The notes under the pieces: model-generated | Database searches by the model: none | The model's input: the letters and a program-made list of their open reading frames with translations, nothing else | What the model was told of the DNA's origin: nothing | Made by a program: the position numbers and the translations under genes | Shown here: piece by piece, positions 8,355 to 17,625 of the stretch | Layout: every line of letters starts with the position of its first letter | How positions within the stretch are numbered: the stretch's first letter is position 1 | Origin: Psychromonas algicola | GTDB lineage: Bacteria > Pseudomonadota > Gammaproteobacteria > Enterobacterales > Psychromonadaceae | DNA length: 64,000 nt | Direction: 5' to 3' | Assembly: GCF_004378355.1 (NCBI RefSeq) | Contig: NZ_SNUB01000004.1 | Coordinates: forward strand, 1-64,000

Positions 8355-10568
8355 TCATAAACGATGTGCATCTGATACGTTCTTCAATTGCTTTAACTTA
8401 TTAAGCAAGCCATTAATTTCTTTGTTGTTACTTACTTCAATTGAAAGATCGACGGTGGCCGTTAATGTTTTAGCATTAGTTTGGCTGTTTACACCAACTA
8501 AATGCACTTTCTCATTAGATAAGACAGTGGTTATATCTTTCAACAACCCGTTTCTATCATCGGCAATCAAACGTAGCGTTAATGTATAACCAGATGATTG
8601 TGAATCCCCCCAATTTGCATTAATGATGCGCTCTGGATGTACCTCTTCTAAATCAGCCAATTGTTCACAGTTCTTTCTATGGATAGAAATACCGCGCCCC
8701 TGTGTAATATAACCAACAATATTTTCACCAGGAACAGGCTGACAGCAACGAGCAATGTTATGCATCAAATTACCTACCCCGTCGATAATAATATCCTTAC
8801 CTGTGTTTTTAGGGGCAACTTGTGTTTTGCGGTTCTGTAGCTCTAATAACGCGGCTTCGTCTTGTTGTTCAAGGGTTTTTTGATGATGAAAACCATCTAA
8901 AAAATGAACAAGCTGATTAATACGTAAATCGCCATTACCAATTCCCGCATAAATATCATCGGCGGTACCGACATTAAATCGTGAAATAGCAGGTGTAATA
9001 TCAGTCAGTTTTAAGTTTATTTTTGATAATTCAATTTCTAGTAATTCACGGCCAGCAATAACATTCTTATCACGGTCTTGTTTTCTAAACCAAGTCGCAA
9101 CCTTATGGCGAGCACGTGGAGCCTTGATATAACCAAGCTGAGGATTTAACCAATCACGACTTGGGTTAGGCTCTTTCTGGGTTAAGATCTCAACTTGATC
9201 ACCGGTTTTTAATTGGTAAGTAAACGGAACAATATGATCCGCAATTTTAGCACCAATACAACGATGCCCAATTTGGCTATGAATATAATAAGCAAAATCT
9301 AATGGAGTTGAACCTGCCGGTAAATCTATCACTTCACCTTTAGGTGTAAACACATAGACCCTATCGTCAAACACTTGGCTACGTACTTCATCTAGTAAAT
9401 TATCACCATCGCTCATATCCTCTTGCCACGCTAAGAGTTTACGTAACCATGCTATTTTTTCTTCATAGTTATTGGCTGACTTCCCACCAGCAGATCCTTC
9501 TTTGTACTTCCAATGCGCAGCCACTCCTAACTCAGAATCGTCATGCATTTGCTGAGTACGAATTTGTACTTCTACAGGCTTGCCACTATCACCTAATACA
9601 ACAGTATGAATCGATTGATAACCATTAGGTTTGGGGTTGGCAATATAATCATCAAATTCACGAGGAATATGACGCCATTTGGTATGAATAGCCCCTAAAG
9701 CAGCATAACAATCTTGCAACTTTTCAACGACCACACGAACGGCTCTCACATCATAAAGCTCATCAAAGGCGAGATCTTTTTTCTGCATTTTCCGATAAAT
9801 ACTATAAATATGTTTAGGGCGACCATACGCTGTCCCTTCAATATTCATCTCAACGAGTGAGGCTTTAACAGTATTCACAAAGTCTTGAATATAATTTTCT
9901 CGGTCAATTCTTTTTTCATCAAGCTGCTTAGCAATTTTTTTATAGGTTTCAGCCTGCATATAACGGAAAGAAAGGTCTTCAAGCTCCCACTTTAACTGAC
10001 CAATACCGAGTCTGTTTGCTAAAGGAGCATAAATAGTTGAAATTTCACGGGCAACTTGCTTTTTAGTTTCTTCGTCTGCAATTTTAACTTGTCTTAAATA
10101 ACAAATACGCTCAGCTAATTTGATCACAACTGCACGCACATCTTCCACCATCGCCAAGAGCATATGTCTTAAGTTATCAACTTGAGAAGCCGCACTTTTT
10201 TCACCACCACGATCCTGAAGGGCACGAATGCCTTCCATTTCCATTGCGCCTTTAGATAACTTAGCAATGCGTTTAGGCCATAACTCATCGACTTTTTCAG
10301 GACTTAATACGTCTTGTGCTAGCAAGGGAAAAATCAACGCGGCATTGAGCGTATCCATGTCCATATTTAAGGTCACTAGGATTTCAACCATTTCACAACC
10401 AAGTTGTAATGCAGCGCGTTGCTGGTCTGAATCACAAAGTTCACTTACTTTCTTATGGTTATCGAGTAGATTAGCTTGATCTTCTTTACTTAAACCGAAT
10501 GCAGTCACCCACTTTTTAGGATCTTTTAACGCGCTTTGATAAAAATGTGTATCACGAACAGAAACCAT
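8355..10568 (-). CDS. relA: (p)ppGpp synthetase RelA
   Basis: A ribosome-associated synthetase that makes (p)ppGpp from ATP and GTP/GDP when uncharged tRNA enters the A site. Order: pseudo-hydrolase domain in which the HDxxED signature of SpoT is absent (that part reads FPLLAQDVLSPEKVDELW), synthetase domain (YDVRAVRVVV, PNGYQSIHT, ELGVAAHWKYKEG), TGS domain (VYVFTPKGEVIDLPAGST), a Cys/His region (NIARCCQPVPGE) and a C-terminal ACT domain. This makes it a synthetase-only RelA and not a bifunctional Rel/SpoT. At 737 residues it is close to the E. coli enzyme (744). It lies downstream of rlmD on the same strand, as in E. coli. Confidence 0.96.
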   Translation of the reverse strand: MVSVRDTHFYQSALKDPKKWVTAFGLSKEDQANLLDNHKKVSELCDSDQQRAALQLGCEMVEILVTLNMDMDTLNAALIFPLLAQDVLSPEKVDELWPKRIAKLSKGAMEMEGIRALQDRGGEKSAASQVDNLRHMLLAMVEDVRAVVIKLAERICYLRQVKIADEETKKQVAREISTIYAPLANRLGIGQLKWELEDLSFRYMQAETYKKIAKQLDEKRIDRENYIQDFVNTVKASLVEMNIEGTAYGRPKHIYSIYRKMQKKDLAFDELYDVRAVRVVVEKLQDCYAALGAIHTKWRHIPREFDDYIANPKPNGYQSIHTVVLGDSGKPVEVQIRTQQMHDDSELGVAAHWKYKEGSAGGKSANNYEEKIAWLRKLLAWQEDMSDGDNLLDEVRSQVFDDRVYVFTPKGEVIDLPAGSTPLDFAYYIHSQIGHRCIGAKIADHIVPFTYQLKTGDQVEILTQKEPNPSRDWLNPQLGYIKAPRARHKVATWFRKQDRDKNVIAGRELLEIELSKINLKLTDITPAISRFNVGTADDIYAGIGNGDLRINQLVHFLDGFHHQKTLEQQDEAALLELQNRKTQVAPKNTGKDIIIDGVGNLMHNIARCCQPVPGENIVGYITQGRGISIHRKNCEQLADLEEVHPERIINANWGDSQSSGYTLTLRLIADDRNGLLKDITTVLSNEKVHLVGVNSQTNAKTLTATVDLSIEVSNNKEINGLLNKLKQLKNVSDAHRL

Positions 10569-10681
10569 CTCAATGCCCTCAAAAATAATATTTAACTTGT
10601 TATTATAAAAAACAAATACAAGTTAATTTCAAACAATCATACTTAAAACTGTTAACTTATAAAGTCGTTACCACTCAAAGA

Positions 10682-12019
10682 TTATTTTTTAATAAATAAA
10701 GCCATAGATTCCATATGAGCCGTTTGTGGAAACATATCAATTAACCCTACTTTATCTAACAAATATCCTTGTGCTAATAATAATTCACTGTCTCTCGCTA
10801 AAGTAACCGGATCACAGGAAACATAAACGATATGCGTTGGTTTTTTGCTTGCTAAAAATGACATACATTCCGCAGCACCAGCTCGTGCAGGATCAAGCAA
10901 GACTTTGTTATAATCCAACTTAGCCCAATCAGCTTTTAGTTCGTTTAAATCACTTAGATCCGCTTGGAAAAACTGAGTATTGGTTAGCCCTGAAAGTAAT
11001 GCATTTTCAGTGCCTCTATCAACCATTTTTTGAATTCCTTCAACGCCTACCACTTGTTTTACTCTTTTAGCGATAGGTAGAGTGAAGTTGCCTAACCCAC
11101 AAAACAGATCTAACACTTGATCCGTTGTTTCTAATTCAAGCCAGTTAATAGCCTGTGCTACCATTTGCTGGTTTACTTTCGCGTTAACTTGTAAAAAGTC
11201 ATCAATATGAAACTCGAATTCACAATCCTGCTCTGGCAATGAATAAGTTAACTTGTGTTCAGCGGTTAAACATTGAATATCCGTCGGGCTACTTTGAGCA
11301 TAAAAATACAATTGATGTTTATTTGAAAATTCAAAAATTAGTTGAATATCTTGCTCCGACAATGGTTTTAAATGGCGTAAAAGTACTGCAACAGAGTCTT
11401 GTGCTTCAACTAACTCTATATGCCCTAAAGATGTTTTACCTTGTAATTCATTTAATAGTGCTTTCAAGGGAACAATCAATTTTTCAAGCGCAGGTACTAA
11501 CACCGGGCAAACTTGCTGATTAATTAATTCCTTACTCGCAGCACGTCGAAACCCCATGTCCACTTTCTTCGTTTTCTTATTAAACATCACCCCCAAACGA
11601 GCACAACGTCTATAATGCCAAGCATCTGCCACTAAAGCTGGTTGTAACTCCTCTGGCTTATATTTAGCAAAGCGTTCAAAAAGCGTCACTAAACCTTCTT
11701 GTTTAATAGAAACCTGCGTTGTTTGCTCAACATGCTGTAAATGACAGCCCCCACATTCATGGTAATGTGGACAATCAGGTTCAATACGCAGTTCACTTTG
11801 TTTATGTGTTTTTAAAATGCGCCCTTTTTTATAGCGTTTTTTATCTTCAACAATAGTAATATCAACCACTTCATCAACTAAACCACCTTCTACGAACAAA
11901 GGTTTGTTTTGATGAAATAACATCCCCCGCCCTTGATGATCTAATTTTTCAATCAGACAGTTTTTAATTACATTATTATTTTGTTTATTTGTGCGCGTTG
12001 CTTTAAAGAACTGAGCCAT
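10682..12019 (-). CDS. rlmD: 23S rRNA (uracil-1939-C5)-methyltransferase RlmD
   Basis: An SAM-dependent RNA m5U methyltransferase with a 4Fe-4S cluster. It has an N-terminal TRAM domain (about residues 20-72), cluster cysteines C83, C89 and C92 in CPHYHECGGC with a fourth later in QQVCPV, the SAM loop LDLFCGLGNFTLPIA, and the catalytic nucleophile in YVSCDP. Length (445) matches RumA/RlmD rather than the shorter RlmC or TrmA. It is followed by relA after 113 bp, probably in one transcript, and is divergent from barA. Confidence 0.95.
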   Translation of the reverse strand: MAQFFKATRTNKQNNNVIKNCLIEKLDHQGRGMLFHQNKPLFVEGGLVDEVVDITIVEDKKRYKKGRILKTHKQSELRIEPDCPHYHECGGCHLQHVEQTTQVSIKQEGLVTLFERFAKYKPEELQPALVADAWHYRRCARLGVMFNKKTKKVDMGFRRAASKELINQQVCPVLVPALEKLIVPLKALLNELQGKTSLGHIELVEAQDSVAVLLRHLKPLSEQDIQLIFEFSNKHQLYFYAQSSPTDIQCLTAEHKLTYSLPEQDCEFEFHIDDFLQVNAKVNQQMVAQAINWLELETTDQVLDLFCGLGNFTLPIAKRVKQVVGVEGIQKMVDRGTENALLSGLTNTQFFQADLSDLNELKADWAKLDYNKVLLDPARAGAAECMSFLASKKPTHIVYVSCDPVTLARDSELLLAQGYLLDKVGLIDMFPQTAHMESMALFIKK

Positions 12020-12132
12020 AAGTATTTCACAGGTGAATAAGCTATGCCATGATAGCCATTACGTTTATCGGTATGCTATTGTCACATAAAACATAGCAGC
12101 ATTCATTACTCGATTAAAATTAGACTTATCCT

Positions 12133-14907
12133 ATGACTAAATATGGCTTACGCGCACAAGTTATTGCTTTTACTATTTTACCTACCGTTATTATTGGAGG
12201 TATTTTAGCCGGTTATTTTTCTTTCCATCGCTATCAACAGGCCAATGAGTTTTTAATTGATCGCGCCATTAATATTGCAGAGCCTTTAGCTATTATTAGT
12301 GAATATGGTATGCAAGATGAAACAAGGACAATTCTTCGACGACTTGTCAGCGCAACGCACCGACAAAATAGTCCAATGATAAAAAGTGTTGCTATTTTTA
12401 CCGCAGAGAATGAACTATTTGTCATTAGTAATTACCACAGAGATTCGCAACAACTTCGTTTAGATGAAAACCAACCTATCCCTGATATACCAGAAATTAA
12501 AAACTTAGACAAAACCATTGTTGTTTACACGCCGATTGTTGATGAAAGTAATTTCTTAGAGTATCAATTAAGTTTTGACCAACCACGAAAGATCATTGGT
12601 TATGTTGCATTAGAAATTAACAAGGATGAAGTTGAGTTACTTCTATATCGAGATGGTGCTTTATCAATATTAGTCGTGCTATTGGGAATATTGGGGAGTT
12701 TCTATTTAGCATTCAGACAAGCTGAACGGATCACAGCCCCAATTTCAGGTATGGCCTCAGTGGTTGAAAAAATCAGTCTTGGGCGTTTAAATTCTCGTGT
12801 TAAAGGCGAATACAAAGGAGAAATCGGTTTATTACAACATGGTATTAATGAAATGGCTGCAGCGATGTCTAAGCATCATGAAGAAATGCAGGACAGTATT
12901 GATTTAGCCACCAGCGAATTAAGAGAAACATTAGACCAAATGGAAGTTCAAAATATTGAACTTGATATCACGCGTAAAAAAGCACAGCAGGCAGCCTCTG
13001 TAAAATCAGAGTTTTTAGCCAATATGAGTCATGAATTACGCACCCCTCTCAATGGCGTTATTGGATTTGCTCGTCAGTTATTAAAAACCAAAATGACCAA
13101 TAATCAAATTGATTATCTGCAAACTATCGAACGCTCTGCGGGTAATCTATTAAATATCATTAATGACATTCTTGATTTCTCTAAATTAGAAGCAGGCAAA
13201 TTAACACTCGAACATATTCCCTTTGATCTACGTGACTGTCTTGATGAAACAATGCATTTATTAGCACAAAGCGCACATGAAAAAAATATTGAATTAAGTA
13301 TGCTTGTTGGTGAAGACGTCCCTAAAGAACTTGTTGGTGACTCAATGCGTCTACAACAAATTTTAACTAACCTCATTGGCAACGCAGTCAAATTTACCGA
13401 AAAAGGAAATATCGAATTACAGATACAACGTTTTGATGAAAAAGAGGAAACCGATAATACTATTAAGCTTAAGTTTATTATTTCGGACACTGGTATTGGT
13501 ATTTCAGAACAACAACAAAAGCAATTATTCAAAGCCTTTGGTCAAGCAGATAGTAGTATTACGCGTCAATATGGAGGAACAGGTTTAGGACTTGTGATCA
13601 CACAAAAACTTGTTCGACAAATGAAAGGTAGCATTGATCTAAAATCAACCCCTAATACAGGTTCAGTGTTCTGGTTCACCATTGAAATAGAAAAGAACCC
13701 ACGCGCACTACTTACGTCACTGCCTCTAAAAAGGCTTTCAGAGCGTAAAATCCTTGCCTATGAAGCAAATGAATATGCAGTAAAAGCTTGTTCACAACTA
13801 TTAAAACAATGGCAAATGCATTACATCATGGCAGAAACAGAGTTACAGTGGAAAAAGGCATTAACTGAACATTATGACTGTATCGTACTTGGCCATAACA
13901 ATAATATGCGTGTTTTATTAAACCAAATAGAACAAGCCAAAAAACATACAGATAATATAATTGTACTACTTAACTCAAGTGATCCGAGTATTTATGAGCA
14001 ATTAATGAATACAGGTATTACACACTGTTTAAGTAAGCCAATTAACCATAAAAACTTTGCTAACGCTCTTGTTTCAAATGAAACGACTCGCTCTAATTTA
14101 CATGTTGAAGAGAAAATTCAACGTAAAAATATTAACGTGATGGCCGTGGATGACAATCCAGCGAATTTGAAATTGATATCAGCCATGTTAGCCGATCGCG
14201 TCAAGAATGTAACGACCTGTAAAAATGGGCAAGAAGCAGTGGACAATGCTAAGCAATTGCCTTTTGATCTCATTTTCATGGATATACAAATGCCCGTTCT
14301 CGATGGGGTGACAGCTTGTGCACAAATCAAAAAAGATTCTTTAAATCAAAAAAGTCCAATCATCGCAGTAACCGCTCATGTATTGCCAGGAGAAAAAGAG
14401 CAGTTTTTACAAAAAGGAATGGATGATTGCTTAGCCAAACCAATTGATGAAATTGCTCTACAAAGCATGATTGATAAATGGGTTCCCAATGCAAAACTAA
14501 TTGAAACGGTTTCCCACAACGCATTAATAGAAACCAATATTAATGACGATATAAGACTCACCAATAAACAATCTTTTGACTGGTCTCTAGCGTTAAAACA
14601 ATCTGCAGGCAAAACAGACTTAGCCAAAGAAATGCTAATTATGCTACTTAATGAATTTTCAGATATACGTAATATGACTGAGCGTGCAATTCAGGGAGAA
14701 GTGGACAATGATCGATTTACTCAATCAATCCATAAATTCCATGGAGGTTGTAGTTATAGCGGAGTACCAAAACTAAAGAATATTGCAGGTTTAATAGAAA
14801 AAGAATTGAAACTAGGTGTCGCACCTAACTTATTAGAGCCAGAGCTTTTAGAGTTATTAGATGAATTGGATAATGTCGAAAAAGAAGCGCAGCCTTATTT
14901 AACTTAA
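12133..14907 (+). CDS. barA: Hybrid sensor histidine kinase BarA
   Basis: Membrane sensor that phosphorylates UvrY/GacA and so controls the CsrA small RNAs. Layout: TM1 (~10-28), periplasmic sensor (~30-170), TM2 (~175-193), HAMP (~195-250), a coiled linker, HisKA with phospho-acceptor His300 in NMSHELRTPLNG, HATPase_c (LTNLIGNAVKFTEKG, GTGLGLVI), a degenerate receiver (~550-675) without the acceptor Asp, a true receiver with Asp717 (FMDIQMPVLDG), and a C-terminal HPt with His867 (HKFHGGCSYSG). The tripartite His-Asp-His relay and 924-residue length fit BarA (E. coli 918). Its position next to rlmD-relA agrees. The cognate uvrY is not in the window. Confidence 0.95.
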   Translation: MTKYGLRAQVIAFTILPTVIIGGILAGYFSFHRYQQANEFLIDRAINIAEPLAIISEYGMQDETRTILRRLVSATHRQNSPMIKSVAIFTAENELFVISNYHRDSQQLRLDENQPIPDIPEIKNLDKTIVVYTPIVDESNFLEYQLSFDQPRKIIGYVALEINKDEVELLLYRDGALSILVVLLGILGSFYLAFRQAERITAPISGMASVVEKISLGRLNSRVKGEYKGEIGLLQHGINEMAAAMSKHHEEMQDSIDLATSELRETLDQMEVQNIELDITRKKAQQAASVKSEFLANMSHELRTPLNGVIGFARQLLKTKMTNNQIDYLQTIERSAGNLLNIINDILDFSKLEAGKLTLEHIPFDLRDCLDETMHLLAQSAHEKNIELSMLVGEDVPKELVGDSMRLQQILTNLIGNAVKFTEKGNIELQIQRFDEKEETDNTIKLKFIISDTGIGISEQQQKQLFKAFGQADSSITRQYGGTGLGLVITQKLVRQMKGSIDLKSTPNTGSVFWFTIEIEKNPRALLTSLPLKRLSERKILAYEANEYAVKACSQLLKQWQMHYIMAETELQWKKALTEHYDCIVLGHNNNMRVLLNQIEQAKKHTDNIIVLLNSSDPSIYEQLMNTGITHCLSKPINHKNFANALVSNETTRSNLHVEEKIQRKNINVMAVDDNPANLKLISAMLADRVKNVTTCKNGQEAVDNAKQLPFDLIFMDIQMPVLDGVTACAQIKKDSLNQKSPIIAVTAHVLPGEKEQFLQKGMDDCLAKPIDEIALQSMIDKWVPNAKLIETVSHNALIETNINDDIRLTNKQSFDWSLALKQSAGKTDLAKEMLIMLLNEFSDIRNMTERAIQGEVDNDRFTQSIHKFHGGCSYSGVPKLKNIAGLIEKELKLGVAPNLLEPELLELLDELDNVEKEAQPYLT

Positions 14908-14908
14908 A

Positions 14909-14929
14909 AAGGCCTAATGAATAGGCCTT
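14909..14929 (+). terminator. barA terminator
   Basis: Perfect hairpin AAGGCCTA-ATGAA-TAGGCCTT two bases past the barA stop. The following T-tract is short (TTATAT), but the flanking A-run also suits the converging gene. Confidence 0.7.
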
Positions 14930-14959
14930 ATATCAAGTGTATCGGTAAATTAACTATAG

Positions 14960-16069
14960 CTATTGAATACTGTCTGATTGATTTAATAATGCACTGTGTT
15001 CTTCTTTATCTAAGTGCAATTGACGAGTCGGGAAGGCAAACTCAGCATTATTTTTAGCCACAATTTGTGCAACTTTTAATAAAACATCCTGCTTAATTTC
15101 ATGGAACAACACCCAATTAGTCGTTTTAGTAAAGGTGTAGATAAAGAAATCTAAAGTTGAATTATTAAACAAATCAAAGTTTACAATTAAGGTTTGTGCT
15201 TGATCGATATCTGGATGATTCTCTAGCATCGACCTTACTTCTTTTATGATCACTTCCACTTGGCCAATATCTTTATAACGCAATCCAAATGTTTCTTTAA
15301 TACGTCGATTACTCATGCGCGATGGGTTTTCAACCACGATATGAGTAAACAAACTATTAGGCACATAAATAGGACGTTTATCAAAGGTACGAATGCGTGT
15401 TACACGCCAGCCAATTTCTTCCACAGTGCCTTCGATTGATTTATCTGGACTACGGATCCAGTCCCCTACTTTAAAAGGCTTATCCATATAAACCATTGCT
15501 GCACCAAAGAGATTTGAAAGTAGATCTTTTGCTGCCATACCTACAATTAGCCCCCCCATGCCACCAAAAGCAAGCACACCTGAAATACTAACACCTAAGG
15601 TTTGTATAACGGATAACGTAATAATGGTTATCACAGACAATTTAGCTAACTTTGCTAATGCTGTCACGGTTGTGGTATCTTTTTCATCATCAGCGACAAA
15701 GGTATGTTCCATTTTGTAAATTAATCGCCAAAACACCCAGCCAATTAATAATAAGATAGCTACTTTTTGAAACAGAGGGAGGTATTCAGAAATAGCTAGA
15801 TCTTCACTTTTTGCAATAACTCTTAATGACATCGAACCACCCATTAAAACGATGATCCAATTAATCGGTCTATTTATACTAAAAAAGACAATATCATCCC
15901 AAGTATTCGAGGTTTTAGCCGTTATTTTTTCTGTTCTTTTAGCAAAGGAGCGCCAAAGAAGTTGCAGCAATAAGGTAATACCTAAGACGATTGCAAAATT
16001 AACCGACCAATTACCAATATTTAAGGAAATTAACCAGTTACTTAAATATGATTCAGACTGTTCAAACAT
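14960..16069 (-). CDS. ynaI: MscS-family mechanosensitive channel, YnaI type
   Basis: Inner-membrane channel that opens under membrane tension to release solutes on hypo-osmotic shock. Four to five hydrophobic segments fill residues ~18-190, more than the three of MscS itself. The pore helix is followed by GMAAKDLLSNLFGAAM and then the beta-domain signature DKPFKVGDWIRSPDKSIEGT. The stretches VEEIGWR.TRIRTFDKRPIYVPNSLF and NPSRMSNRRI closely follow E. coli YnaI, which also has about 340-370 residues. The choice of YnaI over other MscS paralogues is from remembered sequence; the family is certain. It converges on barA and is monocistronic. Confidence 0.85.
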   Translation of the reverse strand: MFEQSESYLSNWLISLNIGNWSVNFAIVLGITLLLQLLWRSFAKRTEKITAKTSNTWDDIVFFSINRPINWIIVLMGGSMSLRVIAKSEDLAISEYLPLFQKVAILLLIGWVFWRLIYKMEHTFVADDEKDTTTVTALAKLAKLSVITIITLSVIQTLGVSISGVLAFGGMGGLIVGMAAKDLLSNLFGAAMVYMDKPFKVGDWIRSPDKSIEGTVEEIGWRVTRIRTFDKRPIYVPNSLFTHIVVENPSRMSNRRIKETFGLRYKDIGQVEVIIKEVRSMLENHPDIDQAQTLIVNFDLFNNSTLDFFIYTFTKTTNWVLFHEIKQDVLLKVAQIVAKNNAEFAFPTRQLHLDKEEHSALLNQSDSIQ

Positions 16070-16382
16070 GTAGATTCCTAATAAATTAAAGGCATTAAAA
16101 AAAATAATGATACTGATAAAACAAACGCAAAACTAGTGAGAAATATTAAGCTGGTTAAGCAAAGATCCTTTACTCCTTCTGCCATCTATTAAAAATTTAA
16201 CTTTTAATGGGGTATTAAAGCTATAGCAGAGTTATACCGCATAATGACAATCTTATAAGTTAACAAATAATATCGCTATATTTATCTTTTTGCTACAATT
16301 CATAAAACCCCTATTCCACGATACAGAAAATATATTTTAAATTTTTATTTTTAATGATATTTCTATTTGAATTAAGAGACTT
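16070..16382. other. Divergent intergenic region between the MscS gene and the LacI-family gene
   Basis: 313 bp of AT-rich DNA with no ORF. No CG-centred LacI-type palindrome was found here, so there is no visible sign that the repressor binds its own promoter. Confidence 0.5.
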
Positions 16383-17396
16383 ATGCCAACAATAAATGAT
16401 GTATCCAAGTTAGCAGGAGTATCAAAAGCAACTGTATCCCGCGTTATTAATAATAAAGGGCAAATCAAAGATTCCACTAGAAAACTTGTGTTTCAGGCAA
16501 TGGAAACCTTAAATTACAAACCCAATACTCTGGCTCAAGCTTTAGCAACCAAAACATCGAATAGTATAGGTTTAATCACTTCGATCTTTGATGGTAACTA
16601 CTTTGGTGTGCTATTGAAAGAATCCGCTAAACTAGCCGATCAAGCGGGAAAACAACTTATTGTTACCGATGGACACAATGATCCTCAGCGAGAGATGGAA
16701 GCCATTGATTCATTAGTGGCACGTCGTTGTGATGTCATTCTATTGTATAGTCGAAAATTAACTCAACAAGATTTTAAAGATATTAAAGCACGTACTAGTG
16801 TACCGATTGTTGTTATGAACCGAAAAATTAATGACGCTACTTATTATTCGGTTTGGTTTGATCATTTTCATGCCTCCGCATTAGCTGTTAATCATTTACT
16901 TGAGTTAGGCCATACGACTATTGCTTGTATCACTGCATCAGTTTCTTCAAGAACAGTAAAGTTACGTTATAAAGCTTTCCAAGAATGTTTAAAACAACAG
17001 CAATTAATACTTAATAAAGATCTTGTTGTTGCAGGTGATTATACGATTGAAGGGGGTTACAACGCCTGTAAGCAAATTATCGCGCAGAAACAGCCCTTTA
17101 CTGCTTTGTATGCTTTTAACGATGATATGGCGATAGGAGCGATTCGAGCATTACATGAAGTAGGCATAAAAGTACCAGAGCAAGTCTCCGTGGTAGGGAT
17201 AGATAATGAACCTTTTGGCTCCTATGTAACTCCCTCACTAACCACAGTAGAGTTACCAATAAGAGATATTACTAATGCAGCAATGAAAATTGCACTGGAT
17301 CTTGCAAATGGTGTTGAAATATCAGTCACAGAAACCACCTTTCGTGGAAAAGTCATCACTAGAGAGTCAACAACAGCGAATTCTCGCTCTATCTAA
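16383..17396 (+). CDS. LacI-family transcriptional repressor, probable regulator of the adjacent beta-glucoside PTS operon
   Basis: The N-terminal LacI helix-turn-helix and hinge are plain (TINDVSKLAGVSKATVSRVIN, residues 3-23; hinge helix around LNYKPNTLAQALATK). It is followed by a periplasmic-binding-protein-like sugar-sensing core (YAFNDDMAIGAIRALHEVG, VSVVGIDNEPFGSYVTPSLTTVELP). The 337-residue length is normal and resembles AscG/GalR-type regulators. It lies tail-to-tail with the PTS/porin operon. A perfect TGTAACCGGTTACA palindrome of the kind bound by LacI-family proteins lies at that operon's promoter. Repression of the operon, relieved by a phosphorylated or free beta-glucoside, is inferred from position only. 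Confidence 0.88.
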   Translation: MPTINDVSKLAGVSKATVSRVINNKGQIKDSTRKLVFQAMETLNYKPNTLAQALATKTSNSIGLITSIFDGNYFGVLLKESAKLADQAGKQLIVTDGHNDPQREMEAIDSLVARRCDVILLYSRKLTQQDFKDIKARTSVPIVVMNRKINDATYYSVWFDHFHASALAVNHLLELGHTTIACITASVSSRTVKLRYKAFQECLKQQQLILNKDLVVAGDYTIEGGYNACKQIIAQKQPFTALYAFNDDMAIGAIRALHEVGIKVPEQVSVVGIDNEPFGSYVTPSLTTVELPIRDITNAAMKIALDLANGVEISVTETTFRGKVITRESTTANSRSI

Positions 17397-17421
17397 TAAC
17401 AATCAAATTATCCATAAAAAA

Positions 17422-17445
17422 GGCCTAACAAAAACTTGTTAGGCC
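17422..17445 (-). terminator. Terminator of the PTS/porin operon
   Basis: Perfect 10-bp stem GGCCTAACAA / TTGTTAGGCC with AAAC loop, preceded on the plus strand by AAAAAA. In minus-strand RNA this gives a hairpin followed by a U-run, correct for transcripts from the porin gene. Confidence 0.8.
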
Positions 17446-17541
17446 AAGGGCACTCTATGAAATATGACCTGTAAACAGGCTTCAAATATTTAAAAATTAA
17501 ATTGTATGGCAATTTAAACAACAAGCGTTAAAATAACCATG

Positions 17542-17580
17542 AAACTACTGGCTCTGTCGCCAAACTGAATCCAGTAGTTT
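17542..17580. other. Hairpin in the LacI/porin intergenic region
   Basis: Perfect 10-bp inverted repeat AAACTACTGG / CCAGTAGTTT around a 19-nt loop, with no U-tract on either side. Function unknown; it may protect the 3' ends of the converging mRNAs. Confidence 0.6.
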
Positions 17581-17586
17581 CGCTCT

Positions 17587-17625
17587 AGCCTATTTATAAT
17601 AAACTTATAAGTAGGCTTTTTTTTT
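17587..17625 (+). terminator. Terminator of the LacI-family gene
   Basis: Hairpin AGCCTA-t-TTATAA / TTATAA-g-TAGGCT followed by nine T residues on the plus strand. The T-run overlaps the stop codon of the converging porin gene. Confidence 0.8.

Noticed and set aside
14909-14929. Possible repeat relationship of the GGCCTA hairpins at 14909 and 17422.
   Set aside because: Both are ordinary terminators with short similar stems; flanks are unrelated.
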